This document shows, in pieces, positions 53,046-60,438 of a DNA stretch of 64,000 nt. The first letter of the stretch is position 1. The number at the start of each line of letters is the position of its first letter. The position numbers were made by a program, and so were the translations under genes. Source of the stretch: UKL13-2 sp044229235 (GTDB taxonomy: Bacteria; Pseudomonadota; Gammaproteobacteria; Burkholderiales; Usitatibacteraceae); the NCBI GenBank assembly GCA_044229235.1, contig JBGATH010000025.1, positions 7,760 to 71,759 on the forward strand. Direction: 5' to 3'. The notes under the pieces were generated by a model that saw nothing but the letters and a program-made list of their open reading frames with translations, had not been told where the DNA came from and did not search any database.

Positions 53046-54323
53046 TCAGCCGGCCTCGAAGCCCAGCGCGTGCGTGACCGTCCGGTACTTGTGCAACAGA
53101 TCCTCGTCGGAATGGCCGCCCATGTTCAGGGTGGCATAGCGATGGCTGCCCAGCCACTTCATTTCGCGCTTCAACCCGCCGCCGGTCTTGACGAACATGG
53201 CCAGAAACGCATCCGGATCGAATTCCTGCAACCAGCGCAGCTTTTCGCGGGTCGGCGGATTTGCCAACGGCGCGCCATCAAATTTGCGGAAGACAAAACT
53301 GCACGCCAGCTTGTATTTGCCACGCCCCGGGGTGAGATCTGGTTTGGCGCCCAGCGCCAGCTGCAGTGCGATGTCGTGCAGGTTGAGGCCGTCGACTTTC
53401 TCGTACAGGTCGGAAAACTGGGCCGCCATGCGTGGATTCACCTCGATCATGCGGCATTCGCCCGTGTTGGGGCAGACGCGCATCTCGACGTTGAACAGGC
53501 CATGATCGATACCCAGCGCCTGCACGATGCGGCTGGCTGTTTCGGCGGCGCCCTGCGCCCACTCGGGCCGCAGGCGCGTCGGATATTCGAAGCGCATGAA
53601 CTGGTCGGTGCCCGGGTACATTACCGCATCGACGATGCCCAGAATGTTCACCTCGCCATGCACGGCAACCCCGTCGACATTGACTTGCAGTCCGTCGATC
53701 AGTTCTTCGGCCAGCATCCAGTGCGCATCCACGTCGAAATCCGTCAGTCGCCGCACGACATCGTTGAACGGCCGAACCAGCCGCTTGATGATGTATTTTT
53801 CCCATGGGTGGAAGGTCATGTGGTCCTGCAGTTCCCGGAAGTTGTCCACGCGTCGCGCCAGCACCGAATAGGCCGCCTTAACCGGCTTCACGTAAAACGG
53901 GAACTGCAGCGATATGTCTTCCTCACGGGTGAACGTGTAGGGAAAGGCCGCGAAGCGCACGTTGGCCTCAGGCACCTCGCGTTCCAGCACGCGCCGGGCG
54001 ACGTACTTGTGCTGAGCGGCGATGATGGCCTTCGGATCAGCGCCGGGCAGTCCGAGTTTCTGCGCAAGCAATGCACCTGCCAGCGCGCCAAACTGCTCAT
54101 TGCTCGAGGTAATGCCATGCAGCGGCAGGTGGCGGTATTTGCGCGCGAGCTGAGCGACAAACTTGAAAATATCGAACGTCAGCAGACGCGCATTGCTGGG
54201 AAAGCTGAACAGGTCAAAGCCTTCAAAGTAGAAGCGGTAACCCCCGGCTTCGCTCCTGGCCGCGGCTTTTTCCAACTGCTGCCTGTCCCAGTCCGCATCG
54301 AACAGGACGAGAATATTCTTCAA
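53046..54323 (-). CDS. ATP-grasp ligase-like protein of unknown substrate
   Basis: 425 aa. N-terminal Rossmann-like part (MKNILVLFDADWDRQQ), then an ATP-grasp core: FPFYVKPVKAAYSVLARRV for ATP contact, EELIDGLQVNVDGVAVHGEV, and the metal-binding CRMIEVNPRMAAQFSDLYE. These enzymes join a carboxylate to an amine or thiol. Family members near translation genes are uncharacterised, and there is no biosynthetic partner here, so the substrate is unknown. Confidence 0.82.
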   Translation of the reverse strand: MKNILVLFDADWDRQQLEKAAARSEAGGYRFYFEGFDLFSFPSNARLLTFDIFKFVAQLARKYRHLPLHGITSSNEQFGALAGALLAQKLGLPGADPKAIIAAQHKYVARRVLEREVPEANVRFAAFPYTFTREEDISLQFPFYVKPVKAAYSVLARRVDNFRELQDHMTFHPWEKYIIKRLVRPFNDVVRRLTDFDVDAHWMLAEELIDGLQVNVDGVAVHGEVNILGIVDAVMYPGTDQFMRFEYPTRLRPEWAQGAAETASRIVQALGIDHGLFNVEMRVCPNTGECRMIEVNPRMAAQFSDLYEKVDGLNLHDIALQLALGAKPDLTPGRGKYKLACSFVFRKFDGAPLANPPTREKLRWLQEFDPDAFLAMFVKTGGGLKREMKWLGSHRYATLNMGGHSDEDLLHKYRTVTHALGFEAG

Positions 54324-54446
54324 TCAGTCTGCCCTTGTTTGTTGTGTTCTTTTTTGACAATACGCTTGGCGAGCTGCGTTGGATTCTAGCAGGCACGTCA
54401 TGGCTCTCGCAGTCGAGCGGAAAGCAGGAAGAGCGACCGCAATGCC

Positions 54447-54512
54447 AAACTCAAGCACTGGCGCGGTCCCTGGCGAACTTTCGGCCTGCGAGGCGCGCCA
54501 GTGCTTGAGTTT
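54447..54512. repeat. 66-bp palindromic repeat, copy D
   Basis: Arms AAACTCAAGCACTGGCGCG and CGCGCCAGTGCTTGAGTTT. Relative to copies A-C the arms carry paired changes: CTCAAG with CTTGAG instead of CTCCAG with CTGGAG, and CACTGG with CCAGTG. It lies 32 bp after the TauE-like stop on the minus strand and upstream of the ATP-grasp gene. Confidence 0.9.
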
Positions 54513-54544
54513 CCCGGTTATCGATAACCTTGCTTTTCCACGCT

Positions 54545-55339
54545 TCACCAATAAGAAACGACCATCTTTGTTGCCAGCACATACATCAGTACTGCAAAGA
54601 TCCGCTTCAGCGTTGCCACCGGCAAACGATGCGCCATGCGCGCGCCCATCGGCGCGGTCAGGATGCTGCCAACTACCAGCGCCGCCAGTGCGGGCAGGTA
54701 CACAAAACCCAAATGAAATTCCGGCAGGTCGCCAACGCGCCAGCCGGAAGCAATGTAGCCCAGGGTACCGATGGCCGTCACCGGGATGCCGATGGCCGCC
54801 CCGGTGCCAATGGCGGTATGCATGGCAACGCCACAAAAAAGCATTACCGGCATCACCAGGAATGTGCCTCCGGCCGAGACCAGCCCCGACAGGACACCAA
54901 TGAAAACGCCGATTGCGAACAGTGGCAGCGCGCCAGGCAAGGTTCGCGACGCATGCGGCTTCCTGCCCAACAGCATTTGCGTGGCCGCGCCGTAAACAAT
55001 GAAGGCAAACGCCATCGCCAGGCTGCGCTGGGAAATCCAGCCGCTGGCGAGCGTGGAAAGCAATGAGCCGGTGACCATCCCCGGCACCATGCGTTTCACC
55101 AGCGCCCAGTCGACCGCCTGGTGGCGATGGTGTTCGCGCACGCTGGCACTTGAGGTGAATGCTGCGGACGCCATGGCCGTTGCCAGCGCCAGATGCACGT
55201 TGTGGTCGCTCGACAAGGCCTGCGCGGTGAACAGCGTCGCCAGGATCGGCACCAGCGTCATGCCGCCACCAATACCCAGCAGCCCGGCGAGAAAACCGAC
55301 CAGCGCGCCGGTCGCGGCGTAAGTGACAAGCCAGATCAT
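54545..55339 (-). CDS. TauE/SafE (TSUP) family anion permease
   Basis: 264 aa with about eight TM helices. The N-terminal GLLGIGGGMTLVPILATLF is the family signature and a second copy-like segment, GVLSGLVSAGGTFLVMPVMLF, appears in the other half. TSUP proteins move sulfite, sulfoacetate, thiosulfate or organic acids; a sulfur-anion role would fit the soxXA pair 40 kb away but is only a guess. ATG at 55339 begins MIWLVTYAATGALVGF. Confidence 0.87.
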   Translation of the reverse strand: MIWLVTYAATGALVGFLAGLLGIGGGMTLVPILATLFTAQALSSDHNVHLALATAMASAAFTSSASVREHHRHQAVDWALVKRMVPGMVTGSLLSTLASGWISQRSLAMAFAFIVYGAATQMLLGRKPHASRTLPGALPLFAIGVFIGVLSGLVSAGGTFLVMPVMLFCGVAMHTAIGTGAAIGIPVTAIGTLGYIASGWRVGDLPEFHLGFVYLPALAALVVGSILTAPMGARMAHRLPVATLKRIFAVLMYVLATKMVVSYW

Positions 55340-55387
55340 GCGGCATTGTAGATCGCGGCCCGCTCCCGCCGGCAGCGCCGCGGCAAT

Positions 55388-55412
55388 AAAAAAGGGGCGC
55401 CCAGGGCGCCCC
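55388..55412 (-). terminator. Rho-independent terminator after the small Cys protein
   Basis: Minus strand: GGGGCGCC, loop CTG, GGCGCCCC, then TTTTTT (complement of 55388-55393). It lies 28-52 bp after the stop of the 55440 gene and ends that transcript before the TauE-like gene. Confidence 0.9.
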
Positions 55413-55439
55413 AGTCTCACTCATGACCAACTGACAACG

Positions 55440-55700
55440 TTATTGCTTCTCGCGCTTGGGCATGGCGGCCATCATGCACTTCTTGTGCTCTTCGCCCTGC
55501 TTGTCCTTGCAGCTCTCCATGGCTTTCTGGCGGGCTTCGCAGCGCGCCTTCATTTCGTCATTGGGCGCTTTGCTGCAATCGCGCGGGGGATGCGGGCGTC
55601 CACCTTCAGGACCACCTGGCGGCGGACCGGGTGGCTGCTGGGCAAAGGCGAGGGATGCGCCGAAGGTGAGCGCGATGATCAGGCTGCTGAATTTCTTCAT
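55440..55700 (-). CDS. Small periplasmic Cys-containing protein
   Basis: 86 aa. A signal peptide (KFSSLIIALTFGASLAFAQ) precedes a Pro/Gly-rich stretch (QPPGPPPGGPEGG) and a Lys-rich, four-Cys tail (DCSKA, RCEAR, SCKDK, KKCMM) that could form two disulfides. Loosely reminiscent of PsiF-type proteins; no function assigned. GGAGA is 6 nt before the ATG, and it has its own terminator, so it is a separate transcript. Confidence 0.75.
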   Translation of the reverse strand: MKKFSSLIIALTFGASLAFAQQPPGPPPGGPEGGRPHPPRDCSKAPNDEMKARCEARQKAMESCKDKQGEEHKKCMMAAMPKREKQ

Positions 55701-55855
55701 GTTGGGTCTCCACAACGTGGCGGTTAAGGGCGGCGGGATGCAAGCAAAAGCATACGCCGGCACAGCCACCGGGTCACAGCGTGTTTGTAACAAAATGCCG
55801 CAGGCTGCGGGCACACATTGCGGGATGTTGCTACGGGACCGGCTGCAACGACTGC

Positions 55856-56602
55856 TTACGCAGCGCCGGCCAATTCACGTTGCCGGCGGGCTTCGAACAG
55901 GCACACGCCCGACGCCACCGACACATTCAGGCTCTCGACCGCACCGAACATCGGAATGCTGACAATCTCATCGCAGTTTTCACGCGTGAGCCGGCGCAGG
56001 CCCTCTCCTTCCGCGCCCAGCACCCAAGCCAACGCGCCGCCGAGCCTGGCACCAAACAGTGACGACTCGCCGCCTTCGTCCGCACCGACAATCCAGATAT
56101 CGCGATCCTTGATTTCGCGCAGCGTGCGCGCGAGGTTGGTCACCGTGATGTAGGGCACCGACTCCGCGGCGCCGGACGCAACCTTCATGGCGCTGGCCGT
56201 CAGCCCCACGCTGCGATCCTTGGGCGCGATCACGGCGTGCGCGCCCGCCGCATCGGCAACCCGCAGGCAGGCGCCAAGGTTGTGCGGATCAGTCACCCCG
56301 TCAAGCACCAGCAGCAATGCCGGCACGGTCAGCTCATCAAGCACATCGTCGACGAACTGCGCCAGTTTGGAAGGTTCGACCATCGCCACCACGCCCTGGT
56401 GGCGAATGGTACCGGTCATGCCGTCCAGGCGTTTGCCATCCACCGCCATCACCCGCAGGTTTTTGGTCTTGGCCGTTTCCAGCAAGGCCAGCATGCGTTT
56501 GTCATCGCGCTTGGCGTCAACATAGATTTCGCGCACGCTGTCAGCGCGCGTGCGCAGTCGCGCACCCACGGCGTGGAATCCGAAAATGACCTGCGGCTTC
56601 AT
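55856..56602 (-). CDS. rlmB: 23S rRNA 2'-O-methyltransferase (G2251)
   Basis: 248-aa SPOUT-class enzyme that methylates the ribose of G2251 in the 23S P-loop. The three family motifs are DPHNLGACLR, VLGAEGEGLRRLTRENCDE and SIPMFGAVESLNVSVASGV. N-terminal residues 1-75 are the substrate-binding domain. The ATG overlaps the rnr stop by 4 nt, a common rnr-rlmB arrangement. Confidence 0.96.
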   Translation of the reverse strand: MKPQVIFGFHAVGARLRTRADSVREIYVDAKRDDKRMLALLETAKTKNLRVMAVDGKRLDGMTGTIRHQGVVAMVEPSKLAQFVDDVLDELTVPALLLVLDGVTDPHNLGACLRVADAAGAHAVIAPKDRSVGLTASAMKVASGAAESVPYITVTNLARTLREIKDRDIWIVGADEGGESSLFGARLGGALAWVLGAEGEGLRRLTRENCDEIVSIPMFGAVESLNVSVASGVCLFEARRQRELAGAA

Positions 56603-59169
56603 TTCTTTTTCCGCGTCAGCAGTGCGCCCATCTTGCGACCCTTTTCAGCCGGCGGTGAAGCCGCTGGCGGCGCCTTTACCTTGAGCTTTGGTGCCGGCTT
56701 GGTCGCGGCGCCGCCGGCAAGTCCCTCCATGGGGGTGGTCGGCGGGTTGCTGCTGTCGAACGACATGACTTTCTTTTCGCTGCGCGGCGGACGCGGTGGC
56801 TCCACCGTGAGCGGTGGCGCAGAGGGTTTGATGGCCCCTCTCGGCGCCTTGCCCCCCGGTGCCGCCGGAACCGCGCTGGCGTTTCTGACCACCTTTTCAA
56901 GTACCGGTGCGGCGGATTTGCCGCCGCCGGTCCAGGGTGATTCCGCAGCGGCCTCAAGCGGCATCGGTACCGCCTTTTTCAGGCGGTCACCGGTGAGCAT
57001 GAAGTCGATCTTGCTGGTTTCAATGTCAACGCGTGCCACCTTGATGTTGACGCGATCGGCCAGCTGGTATTTCTTCTTGGTGCGCTCGCCGACGATCTGG
57101 TGGCGCTGCTGGTCGAAGTGGAAATAGTCCTGGCCAAGCTCGGAGATATGCACCAGGCCTTCGACGAACACTTCATCGAGCGTAACAAAGATGCCAAAGC
57201 CGGTGACACCGCTGATGGTGCCCGCGAATTCCTCGCCGAGGCGATCCTTCATGTAGTAGCACTTGAGCCACGAGGTGACGTCGCGGGTGGCTTCGTCGGC
57301 GCGCCGCTCGGTGGCCGAACACTGCATGCCGAGCGTGTCCCATGGCTGCTTCGGGTCGTAAACCTCGCCTGCCAGCACGGCCTTGATGGCCCGGTGCGTG
57401 AGCAGATCGGGATAGCGCCGAATGGGTGAGGTGAAATGCGTGTAGGCATCGTAGGCCAGGCCGAAATGGCCAATATTGTCGGGGCTGTAGACGGCCTGCT
57501 TCATGGAGCGCAGCAAGACGGTCTGCAGCAGCGGTGCATCGGGCCGATCCTTGATCTTCTTCAGCAGTACCGAGTAATCGGCAGGTGACGGGTCCTTGCC
57601 ACCCGGCAGGCTCAGCGCGAAATCCTTGAGCATGGCGCGCAAGGCCTCCAGCTTTTCCTCGCTGGGCCCGGCGTGAATGCGGAACAGTGTCGGATGCTCG
57701 TGCTCGATGAGGAAATTGGCGGCGCACACATTGGCCGCCAGCATGCATTCCTCGATCAGGCGATGGGCGTCATTGCGCACTGTCGGCACGATCTTGTCGA
57801 TCTTGCCCACGTCATCGAACATCATGATGGTCTCAGCCGCATCAAAGTCGATGGCGCCGCGTTTGTTGCGTGCCTCCAGCAGCACCTGGAAAACCGCATC
57901 CAGCTGGCGCAAGTGCGGCAGCAGAACTTCCTCGATGCCATGATCGGGTTCCAGCGCATACAGCGCCTTGGCCACGGCCGTGTAAGTCAATCGCGCGGCG
58001 GAATGAAATACCGCTTCCTTGAACTGGTACCGCTTGATCTCGCCGGTGGCCGATATCGACATCTCGCATACCAGCGCCAGGCGGTCCACCTCCGGCTTCA
58101 GCGAACACATCTCGTTCGACAGCGACTCGGGCAACATGGGAATCACGCGCCGCGGGAAGTACACCGAATTGCCGCGCAAGCGTGCCTCGCGATCGAGTGC
58201 ATCGCCGGTCTTCACGTAATGCGATACGTCGGCGATCGCCACCATCAGGCGAAAACCCTTGCCCTGTTTCTCGCAAAACACCGCGTCGTCAAAATCCTTG
58301 GCAGTTTCGCCGTCAATCGTCACAAACGGGAAGTCACGCAGATCCTCGCGCCCCTTGATGTCGGACGCGGTGACTTTCCTGGGTGTTTTCTTTTCGAGCG
58401 CTGCGACATCCGCAGGCCAGATATGGGGGAGATCGTGCTTGCGAAGCGCGATCTCGATTTCCATGCCCGGGTCGGCGTAATTGCCCAGCACTTCGATGAC
58501 GCGTGCCACCGGCTCGGCATTGCGCGCCGGCTGCGCGACCAGCTCCACCATCACCACCTGGCCCGCCTTGGCGCCGCCGGAATGTCCCGGCTCAACCAGG
58601 ATGTCCTGGCTGATGCGCTTGTTCTCCGCCACCACAAACATCACGTTGTGCTCGACGAACAGGCGCCCAACCACCTTGCTGTTCTTGCGCTCGATGACTT
58701 CAACGATCGAGGCTTCGCGGCGCCCGCGCCGGTCAATGCCGACGGCACGCACCATCACGCGGTCGCCGTCGAGCACCTTTTGCATCTGTTTCGGACCAAG
58801 GAAAAGATCCTCGGAACCGTCGTCGGGAACCAGGAAGCCAAACCCGTCCGGGTGGCCCTGCACGCGGCCGGGGATCAGATCAAGCTTTTCGACCAGGCAA
58901 ATATCGCCGTGGCGGTTGGTCATCACCTGCGCTTCCCGCTCCATCGCGGAAAGGCGCCGGGAGAATCCCTCCATCTCGGTCGCGCCGATTTCGAGCTGGG
59001 CCGCCAATTGGGCCGCATTGATGGGCACACCGGCCTGCTGGAGTACTTCCAGGATCAATTCCCGGCTGGGCAGCGGATTCTCGTATTTCGCTTGCTCGCG
59101 GGCAAGATGAGGGTCGGTCCGGCGGACCGACGGGGAGTGGCTACTGCTTTTCTTGTTTTTCTTGGTCAA
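56599..59169 (-). CDS. rnr: Ribonuclease R
   Basis: 856-aa 3'-to-5' exoribonuclease that degrades structured RNA. Domains: N-terminal helix-turn-helix (about 30-95), cold-shock domains (VQGHPDGFGFLVPDDG), the RNB catalytic core (DFPFVTIDGETAKDFDDAVF with the metal aspartates, YTHFTSPIRRYPDLLTHRAI), an S1 domain near residues 655-735 (FAGTISGVTGFGIFVTLDEV) and a long Lys/Pro/Ala-rich tail ending MGALLTRKKK. The start is TTG at 59169. It is co-translated with rlmB. Confidence 0.95.
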   Translation of the reverse strand: MTKKNKKSSSHSPSVRRTDPHLAREQAKYENPLPSRELILEVLQQAGVPINAAQLAAQLEIGATEMEGFSRRLSAMEREAQVMTNRHGDICLVEKLDLIPGRVQGHPDGFGFLVPDDGSEDLFLGPKQMQKVLDGDRVMVRAVGIDRRGRREASIVEVIERKNSKVVGRLFVEHNVMFVVAENKRISQDILVEPGHSGGAKAGQVVMVELVAQPARNAEPVARVIEVLGNYADPGMEIEIALRKHDLPHIWPADVAALEKKTPRKVTASDIKGREDLRDFPFVTIDGETAKDFDDAVFCEKQGKGFRLMVAIADVSHYVKTGDALDREARLRGNSVYFPRRVIPMLPESLSNEMCSLKPEVDRLALVCEMSISATGEIKRYQFKEAVFHSAARLTYTAVAKALYALEPDHGIEEVLLPHLRQLDAVFQVLLEARNKRGAIDFDAAETIMMFDDVGKIDKIVPTVRNDAHRLIEECMLAANVCAANFLIEHEHPTLFRIHAGPSEEKLEALRAMLKDFALSLPGGKDPSPADYSVLLKKIKDRPDAPLLQTVLLRSMKQAVYSPDNIGHFGLAYDAYTHFTSPIRRYPDLLTHRAIKAVLAGEVYDPKQPWDTLGMQCSATERRADEATRDVTSWLKCYYMKDRLGEEFAGTISGVTGFGIFVTLDEVFVEGLVHISELGQDYFHFDQQRHQIVGERTKKKYQLADRVNIKVARVDIETSKIDFMLTGDRLKKAVPMPLEAAAESPWTGGGKSAAPVLEKVVRNASAVPAAPGGKAPRGAIKPSAPPLTVEPPRPPRSEKKVMSFDSSNPPTTPMEGLAGGAATKPAPKLKVKAPPAASPPAEKGRKMGALLTRKKK

Positions 59170-59208
59170 AATTTCTTTCGGATGTTGAGAGAATGTTTAT
59201 TTTCGGTG

Positions 59209-59237
59209 TGGACAGGATGGTTGGATTTCGCTATCAT
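59209..59237 (+). promoter_or_regulatory. Sigma-70 promoter of tRNA-Leu
   Basis: TGGACA at 59209-59214 and TATCAT at 59232-59237, each one mismatch from consensus, with an ideal 17-bp spacer. Transcription would start near 59244, leaving a 5' leader of about 47 nt before the mature tRNA at 59291. Confidence 0.72.
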
Positions 59238-59290
59238 TCGGCCTCATTTTACGCGAAGCACCGGATTTATCTGGGGTTTTTCGCGCCATC

Positions 59291-59377
59291 GCCCAGATGG
59301 CGGAATTGGTAGACGCACTAGGTTCAGGTCCTAGCGGTGGCAACACTGTGGAGGTTCGAGTCCTCTTCTGGGCACCA
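59291..59377 (+). tRNA. tRNA-Leu (anticodon CAG), CCA encoded
   Basis: 87 nt with the acceptor pairing GCCCAGA/TCTGGGC, the D-arm GGCGGAATTGGTAGAC, the anticodon stem CTAGG-TTCAGGT-CCTAG, a long class II variable arm (CGGTGGCAACACTGTGG region), TTCGAGTC in the T loop and CCA at 59375-59377. The CAG anticodon reads CUG, the major Leu codon in GC-rich genomes. Its 3' end is repeated downstream. Confidence 0.96.
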
Positions 59378-59383
59378 AAACAC

Positions 59384-59409
59384 AAAAGGTCGCGATAGCG
59401 GCCTTTTTT
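59384..59409 (+). terminator. Intrinsic terminator of tRNA-Leu
   Basis: AAAAGGTCGC paired with GCGGCCTTTT around a GATA loop (one G-U pair), ending in TTTTTT. Seven bases after the tRNA CCA. Half of the first 145-bp repeat unit. Confidence 0.9.
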
Positions 59410-59530
59410 GTTTTGGGGACCAGAAGCAACACACCTGCGTGTGTTGCGTGAGGACTCGAAGGGCGCGACCTACCGGGAGCGCCGGGCCCGCGGCACGTGG
59501 GCGAGTCCTCTTCTGGGCACCAAACATAAA

Positions 59531-59556
59531 ACGGTCAGCGCAAGCTGGCCGTTTTT
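59531..59556 (+). terminator. Second intrinsic terminator in the 145-bp repeat
   Basis: ACGGTCAGC with GCTGGCCGT around GCAA, followed by TTTTT. It corresponds in position to the terminator of the first unit but has a different stem sequence. Confidence 0.85.
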
Positions 59557-59729
59557 GTTTGGGGAACAGAAAGCGAAGCCCTGCGGCTTCGCGTGAGGAC
59601 TCGAAGGGCGCGACCTGCAGGAAGCGCCGGGCCCGCGGCACGTGGGCGAGTCCATCGTACGCATGGCTAAGCGACGCAACTTCCACGATTTAGATTGCTC
59701 CCATTTCAATCAAATCAACCCCGCGACAC

Positions 59730-59795
59730 AAACCCCAGCATCCACGGACCTCCCAGGCCAAAAGTGCCCGGAACACCGCGCCAATGCTCGATCCT
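59730..59795. repeat. 66-bp palindromic repeat, copy F, degenerate
   Basis: Begins AAACCCCAGCATCCACGG and ends CCGCGCCAATGCTCGATCCT; length is again 66 bp, but the outer arms no longer match well and the inner stem is weak. It is an old copy in the gap between the tRNA repeats and the hemerythrin gene. Confidence 0.7.
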
Positions 59796-59843
59796 TGCTT
59801 TTACATGGGCACGCTGCAGAACGAAACCACACCAGCCTCATTC

Positions 59844-59859
59844 CTTGACGTTTCTTAAG
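59844..59859. promoter_or_regulatory. FNR/Dnr-like operator upstream of hemerythrin-nnrS
   Basis: CTTGACGTTTCTTAAG; its reverse complement, CTTAAGAAACGTCAAG, matches 14 of 16 positions with the site at 62838. The core TTGAC-N4-CTTAA is a partial dyad of the TTGAT-N4-ATCAA type bound by FNR, Dnr and NnrR regulators. A -10-like TATCGT starts 29.5 bp from the centre (59881-59886), the spacing of an activator-dependent promoter. Confidence 0.5.
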
Positions 59860-59892
59860 GCTGAGCCGCCTGCGCGGGCTTATCGTTCGTGC

Positions 59893-60438
59893 ATGGAACT
59901 CTGGGATACCCCTGCAGGCTTCGATGAACCGCTGGCCGCGCTCGCGGCTTGCCACCGCCGCATCGAGAAACAGATGACCACGCTGGCGCGCCTGCAGAAG
60001 CACATCGGTCGTTACGGCTTCGACAAGGACGCGCAGACCGCCGCGAGCTCCATCCTCCGCTACTTCATCGAAGCCGCACCGAATCATCACGCCGACGAGG
60101 AGATCGACCTGTTCCCGCGCGTGTTGCGTGCCGCAGAGGCGTTGGCCGATCGTTCAAAGTCATTCGAATTGCTGTCACATTTGCTGGTCGAACACCGCGA
60201 CATGGAAACGGTCTGGGGTACTGTCCGCGACGCCCTTGAAGGATTGCAGGCAGGCAGGCAGGCCACACTGGATGCGCAGCTTTGCAAGGAGTTTTCGCGC
60301 ATCTACGCCACGCATATCGACCGCGAGGAATCGCAGTTGTTTCCGCTGGCCGCACGACTGCTGCAAAAAGCTGACGTGATTGCGCTCGGCACCGCCATGG
60401 CGCAGCGGCGCGGCCTGCCACCCCCGGCATTCGCTTGA
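59893..60438 (+). CDS. Hemerythrin HHE domain protein
   Basis: 181-aa four-helix bundle with iron-ligand pattern: His in AACHRRIEKQM, HHADEEIDLFP, EHRDMETVW and THIDREESQLFP. Such proteins bind a di-iron centre that senses or stores O2 or NO, or repairs nitrosative damage. The ATG at 59893 must be the start because the first ligand His follows soon after; no ribosome site precedes it. The TSS predicted from the -10 hexamer falls at this ATG, suggesting a leaderless mRNA. The nnrS TTG overlaps its stop. Confidence 0.87.
   Translation: MELWDTPAGFDEPLAALAACHRRIEKQMTTLARLQKHIGRYGFDKDAQTAASSILRYFIEAAPNHHADEEIDLFPRVLRAAEALADRSKSFELLSHLLVEHRDMETVWGTVRDALEGLQAGRQATLDAQLCKEFSRIYATHIDREESQLFPLAARLLQKADVIALGTAMAQRRGLPPPAFA

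Larger units (their letters stand above)
59357..59653. repeat. Tandem 145-bp repeats of the tRNA-Leu 3' end
   Basis: Two units of exactly 145 bp, 59357-59501 and 59502-59646, plus a broken third start (59647-59653). Each unit begins with the last 21 nt of the tRNA (CGAGTCC...CACCA), then a terminator hairpin, a second hairpin with CTGC loop (59426-59447; 59573-59592), then GTGAGGACTCGAAGGGCG and a GC-rich stretch leading back to CGAGTCC. Hairpin stems differ in sequence between units but keep their pairing, loop and position. GAGGACTCGAA is an inverted copy of the T-arm. Confidence 0.9.

Noticed and set aside
59502..59522. Second copy of the tRNA-Leu 3' end as an extra tRNA gene
   Set aside because: Only the T-arm and acceptor 3' half are present; no D-arm, anticodon or 5' acceptor strand.
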